This document shows positions 35,962 to 45,761 of a DNA stretch of 64,000 nt, piece by piece. Under the pieces are notes generated by a model. That model saw only the letters and a program-made list of their open reading frames with translations, had not been told where the DNA came from and ran no database searches. The first letter of the stretch is position 1. Each line of letters opens with the position of its first letter. The position numbers and the translations under genes are program-made. Origin of the DNA: Candidatus Gastranaerophilales bacterium (GTDB taxonomy: Bacteria; Cyanobacteriota; Vampirovibrionia; Gastranaerophilales; Gastranaerophilaceae); assembly GCA_944325625.1 (NCBI GenBank), contig CALVAP010000013.1:124001-188000 (forward strand), written 5' to 3'.

Positions 35962-37302
35962 ATGAATAAACAGATGAAATTTTCATACAAAGAACTTAAA
36001 CATATTACCAATGCAAAAACATTGCAGGAGGAATATTGGGAAGATAAAACCTTCAATATCTCAACCGACACAAGAACAATAAAAAAAGGGGATGTTTATC
36101 TCCCGCTCAAGGGCGAGAGCTTTGACGGCGAGAAGTTTATAGGACAGGCAATTGAAAAAGGTGCAGCTGGCTTTTTCACAACCACCGAAGATATCAAAAC
36201 TCAAAAAGGATTTGGGCTTCTTGTTAAAGACACAAAGATAGCATACCTGCAAATTGCCAATTATTACAAAAATATCGTCAAACCTGTAACAATAGCAATT
36301 ACGGGCTCATCCGGAAAAACTACAACAAAAGAAATTTTTGGTTCAATATTTGAAGCAAATAAGCACACACACAAGTCAAAATTAAACCACAACAACGAAA
36401 TTGGGTTATGCCAAACACTTCTCTCCATGCCGAAAAACACAGAAATTTTGATAGTAGAAATGGGGATGAGGGCAGAAGGAGAAATTGAACTTTTATCAAA
36501 GTATGCCGAACCCGATTTTGCAGTAATAACAAATATTGGAACAGCCCATATCGGCAGACTTGGAAGCAGAGAAAATATTGCCAAAGCAAAATGTGAAATC
36601 GTAAAGCACCTTTGTAATAATGGCATGCTTATAACTCATTCTGATGAGTTATACAATTCCGCCCTGAAATATCATAATTTTAAAGGCACACATAAAATAA
36701 TAAAATTGAGCGAACCTGAGTTTAAAATAATATCTATGCACAAAGACAATTCGGAATTTCTATACATAGGCAACGAGTATAAGATAAAAGCAGGCGGTGA
36801 ATATATTATACAAGACGCACTTTTAGCTATAGAAACAGCACTGAATTGTAACCTTACCCCTGAAAATATACAAAAAGGATTAAACAACTACAAATCGATA
36901 GAAAAGCGATTCGAAGAAATAGAAGTTGGTGGGCTAAAATTTATAAATGACAGCTACAACGCAAATCCCGATTCAATGAAAGCTGCCATAAAAACTTTTT
37001 TAAAGCTTTATGACGGAGAAAAGGCGGTTGTATTGGCTGATATGGGTGAACTCGGTGAAAATTCAGCGCAATACCATAGTGAAATAGGTATATTTTTGGA
37101 CAATTTTGAAGGCTTTAAGCTTATTACTATTGGTGAATTATCCAAAAACATATCTGACAGCACAAAACATGCAGCAAAACATTTTAGTGATAAAATAGAA
37201 GCATTAGAGGCACTAAAGGAGCTCAAAAAAGGGACAACCGTCTTACTAAAAGGGTCACGTTCAATGAAGCTTGAAGAACTTATTGAGGAGATGAAGAAAT
37301 GA
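35962..37302 (+). CDS. murF: UDP-N-acetylmuramoyl-tripeptide--D-alanyl-D-alanine ligase
   Basis: 446 residues from the ATG at 35962, supported by AGGTTGGGGG; an upstream in-frame start is less likely. The P-loop TGSSGKTTT is at about 115-123; LNHNNEIGLCQTLL and FINDSYNANPDSMKAA are MurF motifs (substrate pocket and ribose/Mg sites). It adds D-Ala-D-Ala to the UDP-MurNAc-tripeptide in the cytoplasm. It is first in the dcw-type string and overlaps mraY by 4 nt (ATGA). Confidence 0.95.
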   Translation: MNKQMKFSYKELKHITNAKTLQEEYWEDKTFNISTDTRTIKKGDVYLPLKGESFDGEKFIGQAIEKGAAGFFTTTEDIKTQKGFGLLVKDTKIAYLQIANYYKNIVKPVTIAITGSSGKTTTKEIFGSIFEANKHTHKSKLNHNNEIGLCQTLLSMPKNTEILIVEMGMRAEGEIELLSKYAEPDFAVITNIGTAHIGRLGSRENIAKAKCEIVKHLCNNGMLITHSDELYNSALKYHNFKGTHKIIKLSEPEFKIISMHKDNSEFLYIGNEYKIKAGGEYIIQDALLAIETALNCNLTPENIQKGLNNYKSIEKRFEEIEVGGLKFINDSYNANPDSMKAAIKTFLKLYDGEKAVVLADMGELGENSAQYHSEIGIFLDNFEGFKLITIGELSKNISDSTKHAAKHFSDKIEALEALKELKKGTTVLLKGSRSMKLEELIEEMKK

Positions 37303-38270
37303 TAATAACGCTCGTAGCAGGGTTAGTAGCATTAGTCTTGTCACTGCTTTTTGGAGTAGTTTACATAGATTTTTTAAGGAAAAAACTATATAACCAACCG
37401 GTATTGGAAGATGCACCACAAAGCCATGCTAAAAAAAGCGGTACACCCACAACAGGTGGTGTCACAATAATTTTAGCGATAATTGTTGCATCATTAATAG
37501 CATTACCAATGGAACAAGTAACAACAACTCAGGCATTTTTAATCTTGTTAACCTTATTTTTCTTTACACTAACAGGTTTTCAAGATGATATGCAAAAAAT
37601 ATCAAAACACCAAAACAAAGGTTTATCTCCAAGAGGAAAAATGTTTTTGCTTGTAACAATAGCCCTTTTACCAACGTTATACATGTTTATGAACGGGCTG
37701 ACAACAGTATCATTCCTTGATTATAGTATAAATCTTGGTTGGATATATCCGCTATTCACAATATTTGTGATAACAGGCGCTTCAAATGCTGTAAACTTAA
37801 CAGACGGTTTGGATGGTTTAGCATCTTCAAACTGCGTTGTATCCTTTTTAGGTTGTGCGATAATTTCGCTATGTACGGGAAACGCAGATATAGCTATAAT
37901 CTGTGCCTCTGCAGCAGGTGCTTGCCTCGGTTTTTTGTATTTCAATCGACATCCGGCACAAGTTTTTATGGGGGATACAGGGTCGTTAGCTCTTGGCGGA
38001 TTGCTCGGCACAGTTGCTGTTGTTGGAAAATTTGAGCTTTTCTTGTTGTTCTTAGGCATAATATTTATCATAGAAACTCTTTCCGTAATGATACAGGTTA
38101 CAAGTTTTAAACTTACGGGGAAAAGAGTATTCAAAATGTCACCAATACATCATCACTTTGAGCTTTTGGGCTGGAGTGAGGTAAAAATAGTCAAGGTGTT
38201 CACGACCGTAACACTCCTAGTTTCAGCAAGCGGAATAATAATTTATTTAAAATCAGCAGGTGTAATATAA
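37299..38270 (+). CDS. mraY: Phospho-N-acetylmuramoyl-pentapeptide-transferase
   Basis: 323 residues, about ten membrane helices. MraY motifs are QSHAKKSGTPTTGG, FQDD (the Asp pair near residue 90), NLTDGLDGL, FMGDTGSLALGG, and PIHHHFELLGW. It makes lipid I by moving phospho-MurNAc-pentapeptide to undecaprenyl phosphate. The ATG overlaps the murF stop and its stop overlaps the murD start by one base, indicating tight translational coupling. Confidence 0.97.
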   Translation: MIITLVAGLVALVLSLLFGVVYIDFLRKKLYNQPVLEDAPQSHAKKSGTPTTGGVTIILAIIVASLIALPMEQVTTTQAFLILLTLFFFTLTGFQDDMQKISKHQNKGLSPRGKMFLLVTIALLPTLYMFMNGLTTVSFLDYSINLGWIYPLFTIFVITGASNAVNLTDGLDGLASSNCVVSFLGCAIISLCTGNADIAIICASAAGACLGFLYFNRHPAQVFMGDTGSLALGGLLGTVAVVGKFELFLLFLGIIFIIETLSVMIQVTSFKLTGKRVFKMSPIHHHFELLGWSEVKIVKVFTTVTLLVSASGIIIYLKSAGVI

Positions 38271-39619
38271 TGAAAAGAAATTGGTATGATGTAAAAGTCT
38301 TGATTTTGGGATTTTCAAAAAGCGGAGTGTCCGCTGCAAGATATCTGAGTAAAAAAGGGGCAGATTGTTATATAAGCGAAAATAAACCACCCAGAGAACA
38401 AGATAAACCTCTTATAGAAGAATTAGAATCAATGGGCGTAAAATGTGAATTTGAAAAACATTCACAAGAGTTTATAGACGGAGCACATCTTGTTGTAACA
38501 AGTCCCGGAATTCCACCGCATTCAGAACTTATACAAAGGATTAAAGAACAAAGAATTCCGATTATAAGCGAGATAGAACTTGCTTATAGAGAAGCTTCAT
38601 CACCATTTATTGCAATTACAGGAACAAACGGAAAAACGACAACAACATCTTTAACATCACATATTTTATCAACAAAATACAAAGCACCTGTTTGCGGTAA
38701 TATTGGAGTTCCACCAACTTCTTTATTGGATGAGAAAAATGACTATTTTGTAGCAGAGCTAAGCTCGTTCCAAATTGAATACAGCACGAGTTTTCGTGCA
38801 CAAATAGCTATGTTCTTAAACTTCACACCGGATCATTTAGACTGGCATGGGGGATTGGATAATTATTTCAGGGCAAAAGCCAAAATTTTTACCGCACCAT
38901 TATCTCCTGTTTTTGGAATTTTTAATGCCCTTGATGAAAGAATATATGAATTTTCAAAGACAACAGAATGTGAGAATTTTTACTTTGGGAAAGAACTTGA
39001 ACAAAATTGTTGCTATATAAAATATGGGGCAATATATTTTAAACGCAAAACCGAGGAAGAATTCATAATACAACTTGAACAAATTCCTCTTGTAGGAGAG
39101 CACAATTACCAAAACGTAATGGCATCAGTTATTGCAGCAAAGTTAGTTGGGCTTACAAATGAAGAAATATCAGCGGCAATAAAATCATTTAAAGCTGTAG
39201 AGCATCGCTGTGAGTTTGTAAAAAAGATTGGTAATATAGAATTTTACAATGATTCCAAAGCCACTAACCCCGAAGCTGCAATTGTTGCAATTCGTTCCTT
39301 TGAAGGTAAAACAGTTTCTTTAATTGCAGGCGGCAGAGATAAAATGACCGGGCTTGATGAGTTTTGCCAATCCATAAACGAATGTATAAACGATGTAATT
39401 CTTATTGGCGAAGCTGCGGATAGATTCGAAACTGCACTTAAGCAGTGTGGATACGAAAAAATCCATAGAGCAGAAACACTTGAAAAAGCTATAGACAAAT
39501 CAATTGAACTTGGAAACGAAGTTTGTTTGCTCTCGCCAGCGTGTGCAAGCTTTGACATGTTCGACAATTACGAAACAAGAGGAGAAGTTTTCAAAGACTA
39601 TGTCAAATCAAAGATATAG
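38270..39619 (+). CDS. murD: UDP-N-acetylmuramoylalanine--D-glutamate ligase
   Basis: 449 residues. An N-terminal Rossmann-like UDP-binding domain (VLILGFSKSGVSAARYL), the P-loop TGTNGKTTT (117-125), LNFTPDHLDWHG and FYNDSKATNPEAA define MurD. It adds D-glutamate to UDP-MurNAc-L-Ala. The start overlaps mraY by one base and the last 20 nt overlap ftsW. MurC and MurE are missing from this cluster and must be encoded elsewhere. Confidence 0.96.
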   Translation: MKRNWYDVKVLILGFSKSGVSAARYLSKKGADCYISENKPPREQDKPLIEELESMGVKCEFEKHSQEFIDGAHLVVTSPGIPPHSELIQRIKEQRIPIISEIELAYREASSPFIAITGTNGKTTTTSLTSHILSTKYKAPVCGNIGVPPTSLLDEKNDYFVAELSSFQIEYSTSFRAQIAMFLNFTPDHLDWHGGLDNYFRAKAKIFTAPLSPVFGIFNALDERIYEFSKTTECENFYFGKELEQNCCYIKYGAIYFKRKTEEEFIIQLEQIPLVGEHNYQNVMASVIAAKLVGLTNEEISAAIKSFKAVEHRCEFVKKIGNIEFYNDSKATNPEAAIVAIRSFEGKTVSLIAGGRDKMTGLDEFCQSINECINDVILIGEAADRFETALKQCGYEKIHRAETLEKAIDKSIELGNEVCLLSPACASFDMFDNYETRGEVFKDYVKSKI

Positions 39620-40763
39620 ACAACAAAGCCCTAAAAAGCATAGAATACCAAACTCTACAATATTATCCGAACCGGATAATACTCTTGTTATAATAATTGC
39701 ATTTCTTGTCGTAATTGGAATTATGGCAATATTTTCTGCAACAGCACAAAAAGCAATTGATGAAAACTCTAACCCTGCATCATACGTCCTTAAGCAGCTT
39801 TTATGTCTTGTAATAGGTTTTTTTGTAATGAAGTTTTTTGCAAGATATGATTACAAAAAATTATCGACACATGCACTAGGGTTTTCTTGGTTAGTAGTAG
39901 GACTTTTGGCACTTGTTGATTACACACCTTTAGGCGTTATGGTTAATGGCGCAAAACGTTGGATGATGCTAGGTCCGTTACAATTTCAGCCGTCAGAACT
40001 TGCCAAAATAGCTGTTATATTACTTTTAGGCAACGCCTTTTATAAAGACAGTAATCTCTTTAGCGGAGATAAGATGAAGTACTATATTCCTATATTAGCT
40101 ATGGTATTTTTAATATATGAGCAGCCAAACTTATCAATGATAATATTACTGTTTGTAGCCGGTCTGACAATGTATTTGTCTGCCGGAGGTCCGATGAAAA
40201 TGATACTGGGAGCAGGTGCTGCCGCTGCAGGTGTGTTGTCGGTGTTCATAAAACCATATCAATTAAACCGCGTAAAAATATGGTTTAATCCCGAATCTGA
40301 TCCGCTTGGTCAAGGCTATAACGTAATTCAGTCCAAGTTGGCATTTGCAGCAGGAGGTTTCTGGGGGGTAGGCTATGGCAACTCAAAGCAAAAACTCGCC
40401 TGGCTTCCTGAAGGTCACACGGATTTTATTTTTGCAGTGGTTGGGGAAGAATTTGGTTTTCTTGGCTGTGTTTTAGTAATTTGTCTTTTTATCGGGCTGA
40501 TTCACAGAGGATTAATAATTTCATCTCGTTGCCCGGATATCTACGGAAAACTGGTGGCTGTCGGAATAACTATTATGATTGGTTTTCAAGCCGGTCTGAA
40601 CATGAGTGTCGCCAGTTCATTTTTACCCGCAACAGGCGTTCCACTGCCTTTTATAAGTTATGGCGGAACATCCTTGATAGTAAATCTTGCTATGATGGGA
40701 ATTTTGTTAAACGTTTCGAGAAAAAGAATCAGAAGGATAAATAAAATTGAACAAGAAAGATAA
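39600..40763 (+). CDS. ftsW: Peptidoglycan glycosyltransferase FtsW (SEDS family)
   Basis: 387 residues from the ATG at 39600, with AGAGGAGAAG upstream; a longer frame inside murD is rejected. A basic polar N-terminus precedes about ten membrane helices. SEDS signatures: NGAKRWMMLGPLQFQPSELAK, NPESDPLGQGYNVIQSKLA, LPEGHTDFIFAVVGEEFGF, and TGVPLPFISYGGTSLI. It polymerises lipid II at the septum. Placement between murD and murG is the classic dcw order. It overlaps murG by 17 nt. Confidence 0.95.
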   Translation: MSNQRYRQQSPKKHRIPNSTILSEPDNTLVIIIAFLVVIGIMAIFSATAQKAIDENSNPASYVLKQLLCLVIGFFVMKFFARYDYKKLSTHALGFSWLVVGLLALVDYTPLGVMVNGAKRWMMLGPLQFQPSELAKIAVILLLGNAFYKDSNLFSGDKMKYYIPILAMVFLIYEQPNLSMIILLFVAGLTMYLSAGGPMKMILGAGAAAAGVLSVFIKPYQLNRVKIWFNPESDPLGQGYNVIQSKLAFAAGGFWGVGYGNSKQKLAWLPEGHTDFIFAVVGEEFGFLGCVLVICLFIGLIHRGLIISSRCPDIYGKLVAVGITIMIGFQAGLNMSVASSFLPATGVPLPFISYGGTSLIVNLAMMGILLNVSRKRIRRINKIEQER

Positions 40764-41868
40764 AAAAGTATATTTTGTAACAGGCGGAGGCACAGGCGGA
40801 CACATTTATCCTGCGATATCTATAGCAAAAGCACTAAGAGCAGATGCCAATACCCAAAAAGTCTACTATATAGGCAATCCCAATAACCTTGAAGCGAGAA
40901 TAGCCAAAGAAGAGGGCTTTGAATTTCTGCCAATTAAAATAACATCAATGCCACGTAAGCTAAACTTCGATTTTCTAAAATGGGGAATAAAGCTTGATGC
41001 TGCAACCTGGAAGGCGCTATTTTATATTTTCAAGTACAAACCAAATGCGGTTTTTGGAACAGGCGGGTATGTTTCAGCCCCTGCAATCTTAGCAGCACTA
41101 ATAACAAAAACCCCATATATGATTCATGATTCTGACGCTCATCCGGGAATAGTTTCCAGATACGTTTCATCAGGTGCGCAGTTCGTTTCTGTTGCATTTG
41201 AGGAGGCAAAAAAATTCATAAAAAATGATAATATAAAAGTTTTTGGGAACCCGATTAAATCTGAATTCTTCAACATAACAAAAACTCAAGCAAGAGAAGA
41301 ACTAGGACTTGGGAATGAAAAAGTAATGTTGGTTATGGGCGGCTCTCAAGGGGCAATGAATATAAATCATACAGTCATTAATTGCATGAAATATTTTGCA
41401 GAAGAACTTAAAATTGGAATTATTCTTCAAACAGGAACAAAAAATTATGAAGCCTCATTAGATTTATTGGAAAAAATTTACCCTGAATACAAAAAGAATA
41501 ACCAAATAATAGTAGGTCCATATTTTGATAACATGGCAATTCCGCTAAAAGCAGCAGACTTTGCAATCGCGAGGGCAGGTTCATTAAGCTTATCAGAGAT
41601 TGCTGCCGTTGAAATTCCATCAATATTGATACCATTCCCATACGCAGCAGCTGACCATCAACGCAAAAACGCACGTTGTTATGAATCAGCAGGTGCATCA
41701 TTGTATATAGATGATGACGAGCTTAACAAAGAAAAACTTCAAGCGTCAGTTAAACTTCTTGTTCAAAATCCGGATAAACTTACAGCCATGTCCAAAGCCG
41801 TAAAATCCTTTTGCAAGCTAAATGCAACGGAAGAGATTACTGCAAAAATCAAAGAGATTTCAAAATAA
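40747..41868 (+). CDS. murG: UDP-GlcNAc--MurNAc-(pentapeptide)-PP-undecaprenol transferase
   Basis: 373 residues. GGGTGGHIYPA (N-terminal G-loop), FGTGGYVSAPA, HDSDAHPGIVSR, MGGSQGAMNIN, and ARAGSLSLSEIAA define MurG, which converts lipid I to lipid II at the inner membrane face. The frame starts with TTG at 40747, with AGAAGGA about 10 nt upstream and no ATG before the G-loop. The TTG lies within the end of ftsW. Confidence 0.95.
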   Translation: MNKKDKKVYFVTGGGTGGHIYPAISIAKALRADANTQKVYYIGNPNNLEARIAKEEGFEFLPIKITSMPRKLNFDFLKWGIKLDAATWKALFYIFKYKPNAVFGTGGYVSAPAILAALITKTPYMIHDSDAHPGIVSRYVSSGAQFVSVAFEEAKKFIKNDNIKVFGNPIKSEFFNITKTQAREELGLGNEKVMLVMGGSQGAMNINHTVINCMKYFAEELKIGIILQTGTKNYEASLDLLEKIYPEYKKNNQIIVGPYFDNMAIPLKAADFAIARAGSLSLSEIAAVEIPSILIPFPYAAADHQRKNARCYESAGASLYIDDDELNKEKLQASVKLLVQNPDKLTAMSKAVKSFCKLNATEEITAKIKEISK

Positions 41869-41869
41869 C

Positions 41870-43150
41870 ATGTCTAAAGATTATGAAAAAGCTACAAAAA
41901 TACTAACATCCAAAGATAAGTTTCATATAGAACTTGGACTGGACCGAATTGAGAAAATACTGGCATACTTTTCCAACCCTCAAGAAAAACTAAAAGTAAT
42001 TCACGTAGCCGGTACAAACGGCAAAGGCTCAACCTGCGCAATACTAAACAGTATCCTAATCGCCTCCGGAAGAAAAATCGGATTATACACAAGCCCCCAC
42101 CTTGTAAAGTATACTGAAAGAATAAAAATAAACAATGAAAGTATTCCTGACAATGAATTTGCAAATATTACACAAGAAATAACGCTGGCAGCAGAAAAAA
42201 ATGAACTTCACCTAACAGAATTTGAAATACTGACCGCCGCAGCATATCTCTACTTTGCGAAAAAAAACGTTGATATAGCAATAATGGAAACAGGACTTGG
42301 AGGCAGACTGGATGCAACTAACGCAGTGAAACACCCCATACTGACAATAATAACATCAATATCAAAAGACCATACAGAAAGGCTTGGAAATACGATAGAA
42401 AAAATAGCCTACGAAAAGGCAGGAATAATAAAGGACAATATCCCCTGCGTTATATCCGCCCACAATGCCGGTTTAAACATAATCAAGACGGTTGCCGCCT
42501 TAAAAAATTCACCCGTAATCCTAGCACAAAAAGAATCTGAAATTGTGCATAAGATAAATAAAAATGTAGCAATAATCAACGGACAGGAATACGAATTTTC
42601 ATTACTTGGTGATTATCAGGCAGAAAATTTAGACCTAGCACTAACAAGCCTCAATGTTCTGACAAAAAAAGAAATAAAAACAGATATCAACGATATTAAA
42701 GCAGGGCTAAAATCTGTAACCCATTGTGCCAGATTTGATTATATAAAAGACTTAAACCTGATAATAGACGGAGCCCATAATCCTGACGGAGCACAAAAAC
42801 TTCGCGCATCACTAGACAAACTTTTCCCCACCACACCTATAACATTTATTTATGCTACTATTAATACAAAAGATTACAAAAATATACTCAAAAATCTTAT
42901 TAACCCTTGTGATGAGCTTATCCTGTATAATTTCAAACGCAAAAATGCCGTAAAGGCAGACGAAATAAAAAAAGTAAGTCCAAAACAAAATTGTAAAACC
43001 GAAATTCTAAACAATGCATCTGAAATAATCAGGAAGGCGGAAGAAAATGCAAAAACTAACCGCCCGACAGTTCTGACGGGTTCATTATACGCAATAGGGG
43101 AAATATACCTAGAGATAAAAAATCGTAAAAAATATAGCCCAGTTGGCTAA
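41870..43150 (+). CDS. folC: Folylpolyglutamate synthase / dihydrofolate synthase
   Basis: 426 residues from the ATG at 41870, one base after the murG stop. FolC motifs: HVAGTNGKGST (P-loop), SPHLVKYTERI, METGLGGRLDATNA, TSISKDHTERLG and the IIDGAHNPDGAQ segment. It adds glutamates to folates (and may make dihydrofolate). It belongs to the Mur-ligase superfamily, which may explain its place at the end of the cell-wall cluster, but folC is not a usual dcw member. Confidence 0.93.
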   Translation: MSKDYEKATKILTSKDKFHIELGLDRIEKILAYFSNPQEKLKVIHVAGTNGKGSTCAILNSILIASGRKIGLYTSPHLVKYTERIKINNESIPDNEFANITQEITLAAEKNELHLTEFEILTAAAYLYFAKKNVDIAIMETGLGGRLDATNAVKHPILTIITSISKDHTERLGNTIEKIAYEKAGIIKDNIPCVISAHNAGLNIIKTVAALKNSPVILAQKESEIVHKINKNVAIINGQEYEFSLLGDYQAENLDLALTSLNVLTKKEIKTDINDIKAGLKSVTHCARFDYIKDLNLIIDGAHNPDGAQKLRASLDKLFPTTPITFIYATINTKDYKNILKNLINPCDELILYNFKRKNAVKADEIKKVSPKQNCKTEILNNASEIIRKAEENAKTNRPTVLTGSLYAIGEIYLEIKNRKKYSPVG

Positions 43151-43209
43151 TTTCCAGACAAAAACATTACCAATATTATTAATGTAGCAACGGTAATGGG
43201 AGAATAACA

Positions 43210-43905
43210 ATGACAGGAACAGATTTGGCAGAAAGAAAGAATACAAAACCGGTAACGGTAGTAATTATAGAAGATTACGCACTTACAAGAGTCGGATTAA
43301 AAACATCGCTCAACGAATATCCTTACATTAATGTAATAGGGGAAGCATCTGACGGTCATGAAGGAGTAAAAGTTGTCAATGAACTAAAACCAGACGTAGT
43401 CTTAATGGATTTAGGACTGGCAGGAATGAACGGCATAGAAGCAACGGGTAAAATCGTAGAAAGCTCACCCCAAACTGCGATAATAGCACTCACTTCTCAT
43501 GATAGAGAAGATGAAGTTATGGCTATGCTTGGAGCGGGAGCCAGAGGCTATTGTCTAAAGGATATAGATCCTGCAACACTTGCAGGAGTTATACAAAATG
43601 TCGCACAAGGTGCTTGTTGGCTTGACCCAGGAATTGCAAAATGGGCACTTAATCAATTTCCCAGACCAAAAGATACAACTTTTGTATCCGGCGGAATATA
43701 TACAGACTCTCGCACTCAGCTTACTGAAAGAGAACTCGAAGTACTTAGACTTCTTGTTGCTGGAAAAAGCAATACAGAAATTGCAAACGAACTTATCGTT
43801 AGTGTTCACACAGCAAAAGCTCATGTTTGTTCCATTCTTCAAAAACTTTGCGTTGATGATAGAGTTCAAGCCGCAGTCAAAGCTATTAAAGAAAATATTG
43901 TCTAA
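43210..43905 (+). CDS. NarL/FixJ-type response regulator
   Basis: 231 residues. Receiver domain about 14-135 with E21-D22, phospho-acceptor D67 (VLMDLGLAGMNGIEA), the T/S of ALTSHD and the lysine of YCLKDID. A linker then leads to the LuxR-type helix-turn-helix at about 167-225 (LTERELEVLRLLVAGKSNTEIANEL, given here as its two halves LTERELEVLRLL and KSNTEIANEL). No partner kinase is adjacent. GGGAG precedes the ATG. It is followed by a strong bidirectional terminator. Confidence 0.93.
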   Translation: MTGTDLAERKNTKPVTVVIIEDYALTRVGLKTSLNEYPYINVIGEASDGHEGVKVVNELKPDVVLMDLGLAGMNGIEATGKIVESSPQTAIIALTSHDREDEVMAMLGAGARGYCLKDIDPATLAGVIQNVAQGACWLDPGIAKWALNQFPRPKDTTFVSGGIYTDSRTQLTERELEVLRLLVAGKSNTEIANELIVSVHTAKAHVCSILQKLCVDDRVQAAVKAIKENIV

Positions 43906-43913
43906 CACTCTAA

Positions 43914-43952
43914 GGGCAAAAAATACGGTAACAAAAGCCGTATTTTTTGCCT
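43914..43952. terminator. Bidirectional terminator between the response regulator and ispD
   Basis: A 14-bp perfect stem (43915-43928 with 43938-43951) whose arms contain A6 and T6 runs, so it should stop both the plus-strand regulator transcript and the minus-strand ispD transcript. Confidence 0.9.
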
Positions 43953-43955
43953 CTA

Positions 43956-44636
43956 CTACTCTTCTCTCAGATAATTTTCTAAAATGTTAATATCAGACGG
44001 GGTCGTAATCTTAATATTGAAATAATCTCCATCTACAACATAAACTTTTCCGTTAAGGTACTCTAAAAGCCCTGAATCATCCGAGAAATTCATATTCTCG
44101 AGTTGTTTATGTGCGCTTAAAATCAAATTATAATCAAAAACCTGCGGTGTTTGAACACATCTAAGATTATCACGATTTAAAGTAGAAATAATCAACCCCT
44201 CAGAATCAACTTCTTTAATAGTGTCTATAGCCCTAACGGCTACTATTGCTGCATTAGTTTCGTATGCTTTCTTAAGGCAATTCTCAATAATGTTTTTTTT
44301 GATTAGCGGACGCGCACCATCGTGTATCATCACAAAATCCGTATCCGGACTAATTGCCTTAAGCCCGTTAAAAACGCTTTGTTGTCTTGTGTTTCCACCA
44401 TCTATGAGCAATATATTCATTTTTTTTAACAAATTGTCTTGCTCAATCAATTTATACAACTCCTGTCTCAATTCTTTAGAAACAGTAATAACAATCTGGG
44501 ATAACTCAATATTTTTAAACGCCAAAATAGTATGAATAATAACAGGTTTTCCACAAACAACTTCCAAAAGCTTGTTTCGCCCAAAACGTAATGAACTACC
44601 ACCCGCAGTAATCAACAGCGCAACTTTATTTGACAT
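43956..44636 (-). CDS. ispD: 2-C-methyl-D-erythritol 4-phosphate cytidylyltransferase
   Basis: 226 residues from the ATG at 44636, with AAGGGG 5 nt upstream. ITAGGSSLRFG..K (CTP loop), DGGNTRQQSVFNGL, VMIHDGARPLI, VRAIDTIK, TPQVFDY and the C-terminal ITTPSDI are IspD motifs. It activates methylerythritol phosphate in the MEP isoprenoid pathway; ispH of the same pathway lies at 54.4 kb. It overlaps thiL by 11 nt. Confidence 0.94.
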   Translation of the reverse strand: MSNKVALLITAGGSSLRFGRNKLLEVVCGKPVIIHTILAFKNIELSQIVITVSKELRQELYKLIEQDNLLKKMNILLIDGGNTRQQSVFNGLKAISPDTDFVMIHDGARPLIKKNIIENCLKKAYETNAAIVAVRAIDTIKEVDSEGLIISTLNRDNLRCVQTPQVFDYNLILSAHKQLENMNFSDDSGLLEYLNGKVYVVDGDYFNIKITTPSDINILENYLREE

Positions 44637-45627
44637 TTTCACCCCTTAAACTTGTCCTACTTCCAAAATGATTAAACGTACATTCTTTAATACGACTTTC
44701 GGTCAATAAAACATCTTCACCGTCACCAAAAACAACAGAACTAACAGGATTTTTACTAGATTTGCCGACTTCACCTATTACACAAAAACCTTCTCCCTTG
44801 AGCTTTTCAACAAACTTTGAAGATAGCGTTAGCAATAATGCAAAATCTTCACCACCAAAAAGCTTCATATCCATTTCACTCACGTTAAAATGCTCACAAC
44901 GCTCTTTAAAATTCTCAGGAACAGGTATTTTATCCCCGTCAATTTTTAAAACCTTGTTCGAAGCCAATGAAATTTTAAAAACTGCATCAGCAAGCCCATC
45001 AGACGTATCCATTGCACACAACATCGGCATACTTAAATCCGAAAGAAGTTTAATTTTCTCAAATGCAGTCTTAGGAACCAAATGCGCATTTGTATAAATA
45101 TTTCTCTTAGCACCATCCTCTTTCAACTCCATAAGCCCGATAGCACTTGCTCCCGCATACCCGCATAAAACTACAACATCACCTTCATTTGCACAATCTC
45201 TGCCAACTTTTGTATTGCAACTTTTTTGTCCAATCGCACAAATAGAAATTACAATTTTTTCACATCGCGTTAAATCCCCACCACAAACACAACAACCAAA
45301 TCTTATGCAAGCATCATTTATTCCTCGATAAAATTCAGAAACGAACTCATCCGAAATATCAGCAGGCATAGAAAGTGAAATTGAAATATATTTTGGAAAT
45401 GCCAAAGCTGCGCACAAATCTGAAACATTAACACTAACAGCCTTTACGCCCAGCTGATATGGCGAAATTGTATCAAGTGAAAAATGCACATCTTCAACCA
45501 AAGTATCATGCGTAACATATAATGAATGCTGATTAACAATATCTGATAAACACGCACAATCATCACCCAGCAAGTCTGTTCTGGTTAAATTATTGTGGAT
45601 AACTTTCAAAATATCAAGCTCGTTCAT
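44626..45627 (-). CDS. thiL: Thiamine-monophosphate kinase
   Basis: 333 residues of PurM-like fold. LGDDCACL near the N-terminus, VTHDTLVEDVHF, KAVSVNVSDLCAALAFP, GGDLTRCEKIVIS and AMDTSDGLADAVFK match ThiL (with Cys in place of some usual Ala/Gly). It phosphorylates thiamine monophosphate to the active diphosphate. TATAAT lies 8 nt before the ATG with no ribosome site. It is first in a two-gene string with ispD. Confidence 0.92.
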   Translation of the reverse strand: MNELDILKVIHNNLTRTDLLGDDCACLSDIVNQHSLYVTHDTLVEDVHFSLDTISPYQLGVKAVSVNVSDLCAALAFPKYISISLSMPADISDEFVSEFYRGINDACIRFGCCVCGGDLTRCEKIVISICAIGQKSCNTKVGRDCANEGDVVVLCGYAGASAIGLMELKEDGAKRNIYTNAHLVPKTAFEKIKLLSDLSMPMLCAMDTSDGLADAVFKISLASNKVLKIDGDKIPVPENFKERCEHFNVSEMDMKLFGGEDFALLLTLSSKFVEKLKGEGFCVIGEVGKSSKNPVSSVVFGDGEDVLLTESRIKECTFNHFGSRTSLRGENVK

Positions 45628-45635
45628 AGTCTAAA

Positions 45636-45641
45636 ATTATA
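45636..45641 (-). promoter_or_regulatory. -10 box of a probably leaderless thiL promoter
   Basis: TATAAT read on the minus strand, 8 nt before the thiL ATG. No good -35 is visible (TTTTAT at the expected spacing). No Shine-Dalgarno sequence is present. Confidence 0.5.
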
Positions 45642-45699
45642 TCACTAAATCAAAACATATAAAAGAAGTCAAAATAAAACTCACACAATAGCTTAAGGG

Positions 45700-45728
45700 T
45701 TGAACTCTTTTCCTATATGTAGTATGAT
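45700..45728 (+). promoter_or_regulatory. clpC promoter
   Basis: TTGAAC (45700-45705), 17-nt spacer, TATGAT (45723-45728); predicted start near 45735, giving a leader of about 27 nt that contains GGAG before the clpC ATG. A second TATAAT at 45742 could be an alternative. Confidence 0.65.
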
Positions 45729-45761
45729 TTAAGCAGAAATATAATCATGGAGTTTGTATAA

